Source of the DNA: Micrococcales bacterium
GTDB taxonomy: Bacteria; Actinomycetota; Actinomycetes; Actinomycetales; Microbacteriaceae
NCBI GenBank assembly: GCA_024639965.1
Contig: JAHEGC010000006.1
Coordinates: forward strand, 6,796-70,795
Direction: 5' to 3'
DNA length: 64,000 nt
Part shown: positions 19,844-30,389 of the stretch, one piece after another
Layout: each line of letters starts with the position of its first letter
Position numbering within the stretch: position 1 is the stretch's first letter
The notes under the pieces: model-generated
Database searches by the model: none
Told to the model about the DNA's origin: nothing
The model's input: the letters and a program-made list of their open reading frames with translations, nothing else
Translations under genes and position numbers: made by a program

Positions 19844-20478
19844 CGGAAGTCGTTCGCGACGTATTCGGCGACGGCGCGAGCCGATGTGATGAACGCGGGG
19901 TCACCCTTCTCGTCTGCCCAGAATGCGCGGGCGAGAAGTGCGTCTACCAGAACGAAACCCTGTTCGAGCTTGGTTTCCGTAGCGTCATCCTGCGAGCATC
20001 CGTACTTGTCGTGCAACATGCTGAGCACGGTGCGCGACGCCTGACGCGACCACGGTGAGTTGGCGTGCGGTCGGATGTCGAGTACGTCCCCGAGTCGGAG
20101 TGAGCGATAGCCCTTTTCGGTTCGGAACAATTCGAGATACATGTCGAACAATCCGACGATAGCGTCGCGCGCAGTGGCGTGGTTTGATTCGATCGCGATG
20201 CGAAGGTGAGCGTCGGTTCGTTCAAAGTTTCGGACGGCAAGCGATTCCAACACGGCAACCCGGTCTTTGAAGTAGCGATAGACGGTACCGATCGAGGCTC
20301 CCGCCTCTTTCGCCACATCAGCGGTGGTGAGGTTTTCGTAGCCCTGACGGTGAACGACGCGCGCTGCGGCATCGAGCAGCGCGGCGACGCGCTGGTTGCT
20401 GCGCGCCTGCTTCGGCTTGTTGATGAGCAACGGCGATTCGTAGAGCCGTTCACTCGCGGGGGTGTGGGCAATTGCCAC
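19840..20478 (-). CDS. TetR family transcriptional regulator
   Basis: LLDAAARVVHRQGYENLTTADVAKEAGASIGTVYRYFKDR HTH. Confidence 0.9.
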   Translation of the reverse strand: MAIAHTPASERLYESPLLINKPKQARSNQRVAALLDAAARVVHRQGYENLTTADVAKEAGASIGTVYRYFKDRVAVLESLAVRNFERTDAHLRIAIESNHATARDAIVGLFDMYLELFRTEKGYRSLRLGDVLDIRPHANSPWSRQASRTVLSMLHDKYGCSQDDATETKLEQGFVLVDALLARAFWADEKGDPAFITSARAVAEYVANDFR

Positions 20479-20643
20479 GGTTCGCTCTTCTCATGTTGTG
20501 GTGTTATCGCGTGTTTTATCAAAACAATTTAGTAATGCTAAAACCTCTGATGCTGATGGTATCCCCAAAGTGTAAGAACGCTCTATGAGTTAGACAACTT
20601 TGTGAATAACCATCGAATTCCCCTGAACGATAGTCTGGACGCG

Positions 20644-21687
20644 ATGTCCACCCCATCGGCCCCCTCCGCCACGCTGCACATCGCCGCGCGCATCGAAGAT
20701 GCATACACCGCGATGCGAGCCCGGGCCGCTCGAGCGTCGGGCAAGGTTCCGACCGTCGTCGTGTTTCGCGGATACGGGTCCGAGAAGTCGGTGCGGGTGC
20801 TCGCCCGCGTTCTCTACGTCGATCCCGACCCGTCGACCCAGAAGAATCGCAAGTACGTTCGCGGCTGGCGGGCCTTCATCGGGGTTCCGGTCGCACACAC
20901 GAATGTGACGGTCAAGCTCGGCAACCAGAAGTTCACGGTGGAGAGCGATCGGGGTGGAGTTGTGGACGCGACCCTCGATGTCGCTCTTGCGCCGGGAATT
21001 CACACCGTGTTGATGCGCGTCGGCAAGGGAACAGGCTGGGCGTCGAACGACATTTTCGTCGTCGGCTCGAAAACCACGGTCGGCATCGTCAGTGACATCG
21101 ATGACACCGTCATGGTCACAGCGCTCCCCCGCCTGATGCTCGCCGCGTGGAACACGTTCGTTCTCGACGAACATGCCCGTCGCCCGGTCCCCGGGATGGC
21201 GGTGTTCATCAACAAACTCGGAGCGCACTACACGGACGCCCCCGCGATGTACCTCTCGACCGGCCCGTGGAACGTCGCGCCCACACTCGAACGCTTCCTC
21301 ACGCGACACATGTATCCGCGCGGGCCACTCCTTCTCACCGATTGGGGCGCGACACCCGATCGCGTGTTCCGCAGCGGCCGTGAACACAAGAATTCCTCCC
21401 TCGACCTCCTCGTCGAGATGTTCCCCACGGTCAAGTGGATACTCATCGGAGACGACGGACAACACGACGAGACGACCTACGGCAACTTCGCTCGCCGACA
21501 CCCGAACAACGTTCTCGCGGTCGCGATCCGACGTCTCTCACGTCCCGAGGCCGTCTTGGCGGGGGCGCCCATCGTGCACCCCGAGCCCGTCGCGGGCGTT
21601 CCGTGGATGTACGGCCACGATGGCGCCGAACTCGCCGAAAAATTCTTTGATGCCGGCCTTCTCGGCGGCACCCTCCGCCACCGCTAA
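20644..21687 (+). CDS. App1-like phosphatase domain protein (LNS2/DUF2183 type)
   Basis: VGIVSDIDDTVMVT...YLSTGPWNVAPTLERFLTR...LIGDDGQHDETTYGNFAR. Confidence 0.82.
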   Translation: MSTPSAPSATLHIAARIEDAYTAMRARAARASGKVPTVVVFRGYGSEKSVRVLARVLYVDPDPSTQKNRKYVRGWRAFIGVPVAHTNVTVKLGNQKFTVESDRGGVVDATLDVALAPGIHTVLMRVGKGTGWASNDIFVVGSKTTVGIVSDIDDTVMVTALPRLMLAAWNTFVLDEHARRPVPGMAVFINKLGAHYTDAPAMYLSTGPWNVAPTLERFLTRHMYPRGPLLLTDWGATPDRVFRSGREHKNSSLDLLVEMFPTVKWILIGDDGQHDETTYGNFARRHPNNVLAVAIRRLSRPEAVLAGAPIVHPEPVAGVPWMYGHDGAELAEKFFDAGLLGGTLRHR

Positions 21688-22535
21688 GAGTCGAAGACGA
21701 CAGTTCGCATCCCGTTGGGGAACACACGATCTTCGGCATGAAGTCGAACCGCGCGGGCGAGAACTCGACGTTCGACGTCACGCCCGATGGAGACGAGTTG
21801 ATCGGCGCTGTGGTGGTGCCCGACGCGAACGACATCCTGTTCGATGATCGGCCCCTCGTCGAGGTCGGCCGTCACGTAATGCGCCGTGGCGCCGATGAGT
21901 TTGACTCCGCGGTCGTAGGCCTGGTGATAGGGCTTCGCGCCCTTGAATCCAGGCAGGAACGAGTGATGGATGTTGATGATGCGACCGGGGTGGCGAGCAC
22001 AAAACTCATCCGACAGTACCTGCATGTATCGCGCGAGAACGAGGAAGTCGGCGTCGGTCTCGGTTACGATTTCGTCGAGTCGCGCCTCGGCCAGAGGCTT
22101 GCTATTGGGAGCGACGGGCACGTGAAAAAACGGGACATCGAATTGCTCGGCAATGGGTTGAAGGACCCCGTGGTTGGAAACGATTCCGGCGATGTCCGCG
22201 CTCAACTCGCCCGCCTGAGCGAGATAGAGCAATTCGCGAAGGCAGTGGTCGGCCGTCGTGGCGAGAATCAGGGCGCGTCGAAGCCGTGCGATGGGGCGAA
22301 CCGAGATGTTCGGCGAAAACTCCGCGAGATTCGCGATGAGTGAGGATTCCAAGGTGGCAATGGAACCTTCGTCGACTTGGATTTCCATTCGGAGAGAGAA
22401 CGAATCACTCGGTCGATCCCAAAACTGCGCGGAGTCAACGATGTTGCCGTGCACCTCGAACACCGTGTCGGCAACGGTTTTCACGATGCCGCGCTGGTCG
22501 GTGCAGCGAAGAGTAACGACGACGGTCGGGGTCAT
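21684..22535 (-). CDS. purU: Formyltetrahydrofolate deformylase
   Basis: N-terminal ACT domain plus INIHHSFLPGFKGAKPYHQAYDRGVKLIGATAHYVT. Confidence 0.92.
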   Translation of the reverse strand: MTPTVVVTLRCTDQRGIVKTVADTVFEVHGNIVDSAQFWDRPSDSFSLRMEIQVDEGSIATLESSLIANLAEFSPNISVRPIARLRRALILATTADHCLRELLYLAQAGELSADIAGIVSNHGVLQPIAEQFDVPFFHVPVAPNSKPLAEARLDEIVTETDADFLVLARYMQVLSDEFCARHPGRIINIHHSFLPGFKGAKPYHQAYDRGVKLIGATAHYVTADLDEGPIIEQDVVRVGHHHSADQLVSIGRDVERRVLARAVRLHAEDRVFPNGMRTVVFDS

Positions 22536-23587
22536 CCCGCCAGAATATCGCGAACAAGCGGGGCCACACGTGTGCCGTAGAGCTCGATGGACCGAGCGAG
22601 AAGGGAGTGCGGCATCGGTCCGTTCGCAAATTTGAGGTCGAAGCGGTCCGCGCCGACCGCGGTGACTGCTCGCGCGATCTTCGCGGCGACCGTTTCGGGG
22701 GAACCCGCATAGATCGAACCGAACTCGACCTCGTTGAGGAAGTGCTCCTTCGTGATGGGGCCCCAGCCCCGCTCGCGGCCGATTCGACCGAATCCCGTGA
22801 GGTAGTGCGGCCACAATTCTTCGCGCGCCTGCTCATCTGTCTCGGCGATGTGGCCCGGCGAGTGGATGGCGACGGGTAGTTCGGTGCTTCCGAATTCCGT
22901 GAGCTGATCACGATACAACTTCGCGAACGGTGCGAATCGTGCGGCGTCCCCGCCAATGATGGCGAGGACGAGTGGCAAGCCGAGACGCGCTGCGCGCACG
23001 ACCGATTCGGGGCTTCCGCCAACTCCCACCCGCAGCGGAATGCGTCCGCGCTCGGTCTTGGGGAAAACGTGCTGGTCCTTCAACGGTGCGCGCACGGTTC
23101 CCGACCACGTCACCGGATCTTCCTCGACGAGTTGGGCGAGTAATTCGAGCTTCTCCTCGAACAGCGCGTGATAATCGGCAAGGTTGAATCCGAAGAGCGG
23201 GAACGATTCGGTGAACGAACCGCGTCCGGCGGTGATCTCGGCTCGACCGTTGGACAGAGCGTCAATCGTCGCGAATCGTTGATACACGCGCACCGGGTCA
23301 TCGCTCGAAAGGACGGTGACGGCGGTTCCGAGGGTGATGCGCTCGGTCCGTGTCGCGATTCCTGCAAGGACCGTGTCGGGTGCGCTCACCGCATAGTCGT
23401 CGCGGTGGTGTTCGCCGACGTTGAAGGCGTCGAGGCCCACCTGTTCGGCGATGACGGCTTGCTCCACGATGTTTCGAATGACCTGGCCCGCCGATTCGGG
23501 CGTTCCCTTGTCATCGACCGTCATGTCCCCAAACGTGTCGAGGCCGAAGAGGAGGGGTGTCGTCGTTGTGCTCATACTCGTTTCCAT
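22532..23587 (-). CDS. LLM-class flavin-dependent oxidoreductase
   Basis: AEQVGLDAFNVGEHHRDDYAVSAPDTVLAGIA... luciferase-like fold motifs. Confidence 0.88.
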   Translation of the reverse strand: METSMSTTTTPLLFGLDTFGDMTVDDKGTPESAGQVIRNIVEQAVIAEQVGLDAFNVGEHHRDDYAVSAPDTVLAGIATRTERITLGTAVTVLSSDDPVRVYQRFATIDALSNGRAEITAGRGSFTESFPLFGFNLADYHALFEEKLELLAQLVEEDPVTWSGTVRAPLKDQHVFPKTERGRIPLRVGVGGSPESVVRAARLGLPLVLAIIGGDAARFAPFAKLYRDQLTEFGSTELPVAIHSPGHIAETDEQAREELWPHYLTGFGRIGRERGWGPITKEHFLNEVEFGSIYAGSPETVAAKIARAVTAVGADRFDLKFANGPMPHSLLARSIELYGTRVAPLVRDILAG

Positions 23588-23610
23588 GTCAAGTTGGTCG
23601 GGGGTATTCC

Positions 23611-24246
23611 CTAGGGCTGTAATCGGGTGACGCGCCAGCCGTCGCCGTCGCGTTCGAAGGCAATGCGATCGTGCATTCGATTCGATCGACCCTTCCAGAA
23701 CTCGATGCGGTCGGGCACGATTCGATACCCACCCCAGTGCGGCGGTCGCTCAACGGGTGAGTCATCGCCGAACCGCGCGAGAAGGTCGCCGTAGTGAGCG
23801 TCAAGACGATTCCGCGACTCGACCGGAGTGGATTGGTCACTCGCCCACGCGGCGACCTGAGACCCGCGAGGTCGCGACGCGAAATACTCGTCGGATTCGG
23901 CTGGAGTGACACGGGTGGCATTCCCTTCGATGAGAACCTGACGGTGAATCGAATACCACCCGAACACCGCCGAGACGCGAGAGTTGGCGTCGATGGCGCG
24001 ACCTTTTCGCGAGAGATAGTTCGTCACGAAGACGAGACCCGAATCGAGTTGCTTGAGGAGTACCGTGCGCGCCGTCGGAGTAACCGTCGGGTCGATGGTT
24101 CCGAGAACGAAGGCGTTCGGTTCGTAGATCCCCGCGGCGTCCGCGTCAATCACCCACTGGCGAAGCGTCTCGAGCGGATCCTCGTGCACGTGAGACTCGT
24201 CGAACTCCTCGTGCCCATAATCGGAGTGACGCGCGAGGGGATCCAT
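23611..24246 (-). CDS. pdxH: Pyridoxamine 5'-phosphate oxidase
   Basis: RTVLLKQLDSGLVFVTNYLSRKG...RPPHWGGYRIVPDRIEFWKGRSNRMHDR. Confidence 0.93.
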   Translation of the reverse strand: MDPLARHSDYGHEEFDESHVHEDPLETLRQWVIDADAAGIYEPNAFVLGTIDPTVTPTARTVLLKQLDSGLVFVTNYLSRKGRAIDANSRVSAVFGWYSIHRQVLIEGNATRVTPAESDEYFASRPRGSQVAAWASDQSTPVESRNRLDAHYGDLLARFGDDSPVERPPHWGGYRIVPDRIEFWKGRSNRMHDRIAFERDGDGWRVTRLQP

Positions 24247-24268
24247 GCGTCCTATTCTCGCACTCCCG

Positions 24269-25015
24269 CTAGACGCGAAGTCGACGGGAGATGTCGGCGG
24301 CGACCAGGATTGCGGCGTCAACGAGGTCGGCGCCATCGCCGCGCGAATCGGGGAAGGTCACGGCGAGAGCCGCGAGAGGCCACCCGACGCGGTCGAGAAT
24401 CGGCACCGCGATGGAGGAGAGCCCTTCGGTGACATCGCCGGTCTCCATACCGAAACCGCGCTGCCGAGTTTCGCGCAGCACCTCGCGCAGTTGTCGACGG
24501 GTTGAGGGGAATCCCCCGCGACTCGACAGTGCAGCATCGTCGGGGTACAGCGCTCGGATTTGCTCGGGCGGGAGGCAAGCGAGCATCGATCGACCACTCG
24601 CCGTGAGGTGGGCGGGAAGGCGAACGCCCACGTCGGTCACGAGCGAGGGACGACCGGGAGCGCGCTCTTCGACGACATAAACGACGTCGCGGTCGTTGAG
24701 TACCGCGAGGTGGGCGTTCTCGCCCACGCTGTCGACGAATCGTGCGATTGCTGTGCGTCCCGCGAGTGCGAGCGGTTGTTGACGCAAATACCCCGACCCA
24801 AGATCGTGGGCGGCGAGACCGAGCGCCCAACGCCGGTCGCCATTGACGACGAAGCCGTGGTCGAGGAGCGTCGCGAGCAGGTGATAAGTGGTCGATCGCG
24901 GCAGGTCGAGTGCCGAGGCGACCGTCGCCGCCGGGACGCTCGCCCTCTGGCGTGCGAGGTAGGACAGTATCCGCAGCGTCTGGTCCGCTGCCGGCACCTG
25001 AACCTTGTCTGGCAT
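24269..25015 (-). CDS. IclR family transcriptional regulator
   Basis: ATVASALDLPRSTTYHLLATLLDHGFV HTH and IclR effector domain; divergent from hutH. Confidence 0.9.
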   Translation of the reverse strand: MPDKVQVPAADQTLRILSYLARQRASVPAATVASALDLPRSTTYHLLATLLDHGFVVNGDRRWALGLAAHDLGSGYLRQQPLALAGRTAIARFVDSVGENAHLAVLNDRDVVYVVEERAPGRPSLVTDVGVRLPAHLTASGRSMLACLPPEQIRALYPDDAALSSRGGFPSTRRQLREVLRETRQRGFGMETGDVTEGLSSIAVPILDRVGWPLAALAVTFPDSRGDGADLVDAAILVAADISRRLRV

Positions 25016-25023
25016 ATCAGACA
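25006..25023. promoter_or_regulatory. Palindrome TGTCTG-N6-CAGACA in the iclR/hutH intergenic region
   Basis: Perfect 6-bp arms centred on the iclR start codon. Confidence 0.5.
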
Positions 25024-25076
25024 GAATAGCGCCGTGCCGCATCGCCATTGCGCGCGCGGACGGGTTCAATCGAATC

Positions 25077-26609
25077 ATGACCGTCGTACTCGGAACCGGA
25101 CCGCTCTCTCCGGACCAACTCGTCGACATCGCGCGGAATGGCGTCGCGATCGAACTCGACGCTGCTGCCGTCGCCGTTGTCGCCGCGACCCGCAACGCCA
25201 TTGACGATCTGGCCAACGACCCGGAACCCCACTACGGAATCTCAACCGGCTTCGGTGCCCTCGCGACCCAGTTCATCCCGCTGGACCTGCGCGTGCAGTT
25301 GCAGAAGTCCCTCGTGCGCAGCCATGCCGCCGGCAGCGGCACCGAGGTGGAGCGTGAGGTGGTCCGCGCACTCATGGCGCAACGACTCTCGACACTCATG
25401 ACGGGTCGCACCGGCGTACGCACCGTCGTCGTCGAAACCTACGCGGCGATGCTCAACGCCGGCATCACTCCGATCGTGCGCGAGTACGGTTCGCTCGGCT
25501 GCTCGGGCGACCTTGCGCCGCTGTCGCACTGCGCGCTTGCCCTCATGGGCGAAGGGGACGTGCGCGACTCCCACGGCGAAATTCGCACGGCTGCCGACGC
25601 ACTCGCCGCAGCCGGAATCGCGCCCGTTGAACTTCGCGAGAAGGAGGGCCTCGCCCTCATCAACGGCACCGACGGGATGACGGGGATGCTCGTTCTCGCG
25701 ATTCGGGACCTTCGCAACCTGCTGCGCGTCGCCGACATTTCCGTGTCGCTCTCGCTCGAGGGGCTTCGTGGGAATGCGGCCGTGTTCGCTGACGACCTCC
25801 AAGAACTGCGCCCCCACCCCGGCCAACGCGCGTCAGCATCGAATATCCGAACGCTTCTCGAGGGAAGCGCCCTCGTCCACGGGGCGCGCACCCCCGAGAC
25901 CGTTCGCGTGCAGGACGCCTACTCGCTTCGGTGCTCGCCCCAGGTGCACGGAGCCGCTCGCGACACCGTCGACCACGCTGCACGCGTGGCCGGTCACGAA
26001 CTCAATTCGTCGATCGACAATCCGGTGGTCACCCACGACTATCGCGTCGAATCGAATGGCAACTTCCACGGTGCCCCCGTCGGTTACGTGCTCGACTTCC
26101 TCGCAATCGCTGTCGCCGATGTCGCCTCGATGAGCGAGCGACGCACCGACCGCTTCCTCGACAAAGCGCGCAATTTCGGGCTGCCCCCGTTCCTCGCTGA
26201 GCAAGCGGGGGTCGACAGCGGTCTCATGATTGCGCAGTACACCGCCGCGGGAATCGTCAGCGAACTCAAGCGCCTCGCGGTTCCCGCCTCCGTCGACTCG
26301 ATCCCGTCGTCGGCGATGCAGGAAGACCACGTGTCGATGGGGTGGGCCGCCGGCCGCAAACTCCGCCGCGCCATCGACGGTCTCACGCGCGTTCTCGCCA
26401 TCGAGATTCTCACCGCCTCCCGCGCGATCGCGATGCGCGAAGAGTCCCCGTCGCCCGCTCTCGCCCACGTCGTCGACCTCGTCAATGGCGTGACCGGCGG
26501 CCCTGGGCCCGACCGATTCCTCTCCCCCGCGATCGAAGCCGTCGTCGACCTCGTCGCGTCGGGTCGCGTTCTCGGCGTCGCCGAAGCATCCACCGGAAAC
26601 CTCGACTAA
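25077..26609 (+). CDS. hutH: Histidine ammonia-lyase
   Basis: GSLGCSGDLAPLSH MIO-forming ASG-type region; HAL signature. Confidence 0.95.
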   Translation: MTVVLGTGPLSPDQLVDIARNGVAIELDAAAVAVVAATRNAIDDLANDPEPHYGISTGFGALATQFIPLDLRVQLQKSLVRSHAAGSGTEVEREVVRALMAQRLSTLMTGRTGVRTVVVETYAAMLNAGITPIVREYGSLGCSGDLAPLSHCALALMGEGDVRDSHGEIRTAADALAAAGIAPVELREKEGLALINGTDGMTGMLVLAIRDLRNLLRVADISVSLSLEGLRGNAAVFADDLQELRPHPGQRASASNIRTLLEGSALVHGARTPETVRVQDAYSLRCSPQVHGAARDTVDHAARVAGHELNSSIDNPVVTHDYRVESNGNFHGAPVGYVLDFLAIAVADVASMSERRTDRFLDKARNFGLPPFLAEQAGVDSGLMIAQYTAAGIVSELKRLAVPASVDSIPSSAMQEDHVSMGWAAGRKLRRAIDGLTRVLAIEILTASRAIAMREESPSPALAHVVDLVNGVTGGPGPDRFLSPAIEAVVDLVASGRVLGVAEASTGNLD

Positions 26610-26621
26610 AAGGAGCCCACC

Positions 26622-28310
26622 ATGACCGTCATCCCTGTCGGCGGAGGTGTCCCCGGACACGAATCCCGCACCGTGCGCGCCGCCCGCGGCAACACCATCT
26701 CGACCAAGCACTGGACCACCGAAGCGGCGAAGCGCATGCTCATGAACAACCTCGACCCCGACGTGGCCGAGCGTCCCGAGGACCTCGTCGTCTACGGCGG
26801 AACGGGACGCGCGGCTCGCAACTGGCTCGCGTTCGACGCTATCGTGCACGCGCTCGACAACCTGGAGCCGAACGAGACGCTCCTCGTTCAGTCGGGTAAG
26901 CCGGTGGGAATCTTCACGACCCACGAGTGGGCTCCGCGCGTGCTCATTGCGAACTCGAACCTCGTGGGCGACTGGGCAACGTGGCCCGAGTTCCGCAAAC
27001 TCGAGGCGGAGGGTCTCACAATGTACGGCCAAATGACGGCCGGCTCGTGGATTTACATCGGTTCCCAGGGAATCCTCCAAGGAACCTACGAAACCTTCGG
27101 TGCGGTGGCGCGCGAAAAGTTCAACGGAACGCTCGCCGGCACATTCACCCTCACTGGCGGGTGCGGCGGAATGGGTGGCGCCCAGCCGCTCGCCGTGACC
27201 CTCAACGACGGCGCGGTGCTCATCGTGGATGTGGATGCCGAGCGACTTCAGCGCCGCGTCGACCACGGATACCTCGACGAGATGACCGACGACCTTGACG
27301 TCGCGCTCGAACGAGTCCTCGACGCCAAGGAGAAGCGCATCCCGCGCTCGGTCGGTCTTGTCGGCAATGCCGCAACGGTCTTCACCGAAATTCTCCACCG
27401 CGACGTTCACGTGGACATTGTCACCGACCAGACGAGCGCCCACGACCCTCTCTCCTACCTTCCCGAGGATGAGACCGTCGCGGCCTGGCACACCGACGCC
27501 GATGGTGACCCCGAGGGTTTCACCGACCGTTCGCGCAAGGCGATGGCCAAGCAGGTCAAGGCGATGGTCGAGTTCCAGGACAAGGGTTCGGTCGTGTTCG
27601 ACTACGGCAACTCCATCCGTCGGGAGGCGGAACTCGGCGGCTATGACCGAGCGTTCGATTTCCCCGGATTCGTTCCCGCGTACATTCGCCCGCTCTTCGC
27701 CGAGGGCAAGGGGCCATTCCGGTGGGTTGCGCTTTCGGGCGACCCCGCCGACATCGCCGCGACCGACAAGGCAATCGTCGAGTTGTTCCCCGAGGACGAA
27801 CACCTCAAGCGCTGGATTGAGAAGGCAGGCGAAAAAGTTCACTTCGAGGGACTCCCCGCACGTATCTGCTGGCTCGGCTACAAGGAGCGGCACCTCGCGG
27901 GTCTGCGCTTCAACGAGATGGTCAAGAACGGTGAGGTCAGCGCCCCGATCGTCATCGGGCGTGACCACCTCGATTCCGGTTCCGTCGCTTCGCCCTACCG
28001 CGAGACCGAGGCGATGCTCGACGGCAGCGACGCGATCGCCGACTGGCCCCTCCTCAATGCTCTCCTCAACACCGCCAGCGGTGCGACCTGGGTGTCACTT
28101 CACCACGGCGGTGGGGTCGGAATCGGGCGCTCCATCCACTGCGGACAGGTGCTCGTCGTCGACGGAACAGACCTCGCCGCCGAGAAAGTCTCCCGCGTGC
28201 TCGTCAACGACCCGGGAACCGGAGTCATGCGTCACGTCGACGCGGGTTACGAGCGCGCGGCCGAGGTCGCCCGCGAACGCGGCCTTCGCGTTCCGATGTG
28301 GGAGATTTGA
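26622..28310 (+). CDS. hutU: Urocanate hydratase
   Basis: [32 protein letters not shown]; full-length. Confidence 0.96.
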   Translation: MTVIPVGGGVPGHESRTVRAARGNTISTKHWTTEAAKRMLMNNLDPDVAERPEDLVVYGGTGRAARNWLAFDAIVHALDNLEPNETLLVQSGKPVGIFTTHEWAPRVLIANSNLVGDWATWPEFRKLEAEGLTMYGQMTAGSWIYIGSQGILQGTYETFGAVAREKFNGTLAGTFTLTGGCGGMGGAQPLAVTLNDGAVLIVDVDAERLQRRVDHGYLDEMTDDLDVALERVLDAKEKRIPRSVGLVGNAATVFTEILHRDVHVDIVTDQTSAHDPLSYLPEDETVAAWHTDADGDPEGFTDRSRKAMAKQVKAMVEFQDKGSVVFDYGNSIRREAELGGYDRAFDFPGFVPAYIRPLFAEGKGPFRWVALSGDPADIAATDKAIVELFPEDEHLKRWIEKAGEKVHFEGLPARICWLGYKERHLAGLRFNEMVKNGEVSAPIVIGRDHLDSGSVASPYRETEAMLDGSDAIADWPLLNALLNTASGATWVSLHHGGGVGIGRSIHCGQVLVVDGTDLAAEKVSRVLVNDPGTGVMRHVDAGYERAAEVARERGLRVPMWEI

Positions 28311-28323
28311 GTAGCCTGAGCAA

Positions 28324-29478
28324 ATGACCACCCTCCTCCGCAACATCGGCGAACTCGTCACGAACGATCCGTCGAGGGGTGATCGGTACGGCATCGTCTC
28401 CAACGCGGCCATCGAATTCGACGAGGGCGTGGTTTTGTGGGCGGGAACAGACTCGGAGGCGCGTGAGCGACCCGAATACGACCGTGGAATCGACTGCGAG
28501 GGACGTGCGGTGATTCCCGGTTTCGTCGACTCCCACACCCATCTCGTTTTTGCGGGCGACCGTTCCCACGAGTTCGAGGCGCGCATGGCGGGAACCGCCT
28601 ATTCTGCGGGGGGAATCGCGACGACAGTTTCCGCAACCCGCGCCGCGAGCGACGACCAGCTTCGAGCACTTCTCGCGGAGCGCGTCACCGAAGCTCGCGC
28701 GCAGGGAACAACCACGATTGAAATCAAGACGGGCTACGGTCTCACCGTCGAACACGAGGAACGCCTCGCACGAATCGCGCGAGAATTCACCGACCACGTC
28801 ACATTCCTCGGCGCTCACGTAGTTCCCGCCGAGTTTGTTGGGCGCGAGGACGAGTACGTCGAACTCGTCGAGGGGCCGATGCTCGACGCCGTCGCGCCGA
28901 AGGTTTCAGCGGTCGACGTGTTCTGCGAGGACGGGGCGTTCACCGTCGATCAATGCCGTCGGATTCTCCAGGCCGCTCGCGCGCGCGGACTGCGCACCCA
29001 CATTCACGCCGCGCAACTCGGAACGTCGGACTCTGTGCGGATGGCGTTGGAAAAGGGTGTTGCCAGCGTCGACCACGGCACGTACCTCACCGACGACGAC
29101 GTCGCCGCGCTCGCTGGAAGCGACGCGGTTCTGACCCTTCTTCCTGGCGCCGACTTCTCGACCCGACAGCCCTATCCCGACGCTCGGCGACTACTCGACG
29201 CGGGAGTCACCGTCGCACTCGCAACGAACTGCAATCCTGGCTCGTCGTTCACCCAGTCGATGGCATTCTGCATCGCGATTGCTGTGCGCGAGATGGGCAT
29301 GACTCCGCGCGAGGCGTTGTGGTCGGCCACGATGGGCGGCGCCCTGTCACTCGGCGACACACGAATCGGAAAACTCGCTGTCGGATCTCGGGCTCACCTG
29401 GTCGAACTCGATGCGCCGAACCACATCCACCTCGCCTATCGGCCGGGGATGAATCTGGTTCGAACCGTCTGGGCCTAA
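28324..29478 (+). CDS. hutI: Imidazolonepropionase
   Basis: [31 protein letters not shown]. Confidence 0.95.
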   Translation: MTTLLRNIGELVTNDPSRGDRYGIVSNAAIEFDEGVVLWAGTDSEARERPEYDRGIDCEGRAVIPGFVDSHTHLVFAGDRSHEFEARMAGTAYSAGGIATTVSATRAASDDQLRALLAERVTEARAQGTTTIEIKTGYGLTVEHEERLARIAREFTDHVTFLGAHVVPAEFVGREDEYVELVEGPMLDAVAPKVSAVDVFCEDGAFTVDQCRRILQAARARGLRTHIHAAQLGTSDSVRMALEKGVASVDHGTYLTDDDVAALAGSDAVLTLLPGADFSTRQPYPDARRLLDAGVTVALATNCNPGSSFTQSMAFCIAIAVREMGMTPREALWSATMGGALSLGDTRIGKLAVGSRAHLVELDAPNHIHLAYRPGMNLVRTVWA

Positions 29479-30368
29479 CGCTCAGTTAGTCCGGCGAGGG
29501 CGTCGAGCACACACAGCGCCGCGAGGCGAATGGTTCGACCGTCGGGGGCATCCATGGCCGCGTCAATCTCCGCGAGATCGATGCTGACGACTCGGTCATC
29601 GCGCGCAAACAGTCGTGCAAAACGGCGCATCTCATAGGCGCTGAATCCACCGGGGAGGGACGCGGGGCAGGCGGGAGCGACTGAGCGATCGCAGGCGTCG
29701 ATATCGAGGTCGATGTGAATCGGTCCGCCCTCGGAGCCGGCGATGGCGAGAGCCTCCCGCACGACCGCGTCGACGCCGCGTTCGGCGACGTCGTCCCGGG
29801 TAATGACCGTAACTCCCCAATCGCGAACCCGCGCCAGGTAATCGGTGGAGTTGGCGAAGTCCGCGATTCCCACCTGCACCACACGGGCAGGATCTACATT
29901 GAATTCTTCAATAAGTCGGCGGACGGGCGAGCCGTTGCTCACGCCGTCGCGCACATCGAGGTGGGCGTCCACCGTGATGAGACCCGCCGTCGTGATGTTG
30001 TCGCCCCACGCTCCCAGCGCGACGGGAACGGTGAGCGCGTTGTCGCCACCGAGAGCGACGAGAAGTCGCGTTCGCGCTGCTGCAGCGCTGAGCACCCGAA
30101 TCGCGCCCGCCTCGTCACCGTCGGGGTTGTCCACGTCACCGAAGTCGTGCCTGATCAGTCGAGCGGCGGTGTGTATCTCGCCACCCGACACGAACGCCTC
30201 GGAATAGCGCGGTATGGCCGCGCGTATCGCCGCGGGAGTCTCGTTCGCGTTGCCCGGGGTAATCGACGTCGAATAGGTCGGGATGCCGATGATTCCGAAG
30301 TCGACGGCCCCGTCGGGCGCGTGCCAGTCACCGGCCCGAGGCCAGCGAGAGTCATGGGACAAAGTCAT
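29475..30368 (-). CDS. hutG: Ureohydrolase family, probable formimidoylglutamase
   Basis: [46 protein letters not shown] arginase-fold metal motifs; next to hutI. Confidence 0.82.
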   Translation of the reverse strand: MTLSHDSRWPRAGDWHAPDGAVDFGIIGIPTYSTSITPGNANETPAAIRAAIPRYSEAFVSGGEIHTAARLIRHDFGDVDNPDGDEAGAIRVLSAAAARTRLLVALGGDNALTVPVALGAWGDNITTAGLITVDAHLDVRDGVSNGSPVRRLIEEFNVDPARVVQVGIADFANSTDYLARVRDWGVTVITRDDVAERGVDAVVREALAIAGSEGGPIHIDLDIDACDRSVAPACPASLPGGFSAYEMRRFARLFARDDRVVSIDLAEIDAAMDAPDGRTIRLAALCVLDALAGLTER

Positions 30369-30389
30369 GAATTCAGCCGCGCGGTGTGG

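Noticed and set aside
25833-27968. 711-aa minus-strand ORF opposite hutH/hutU
   Set aside because: Antisense shadow of strongly conserved hut genes.
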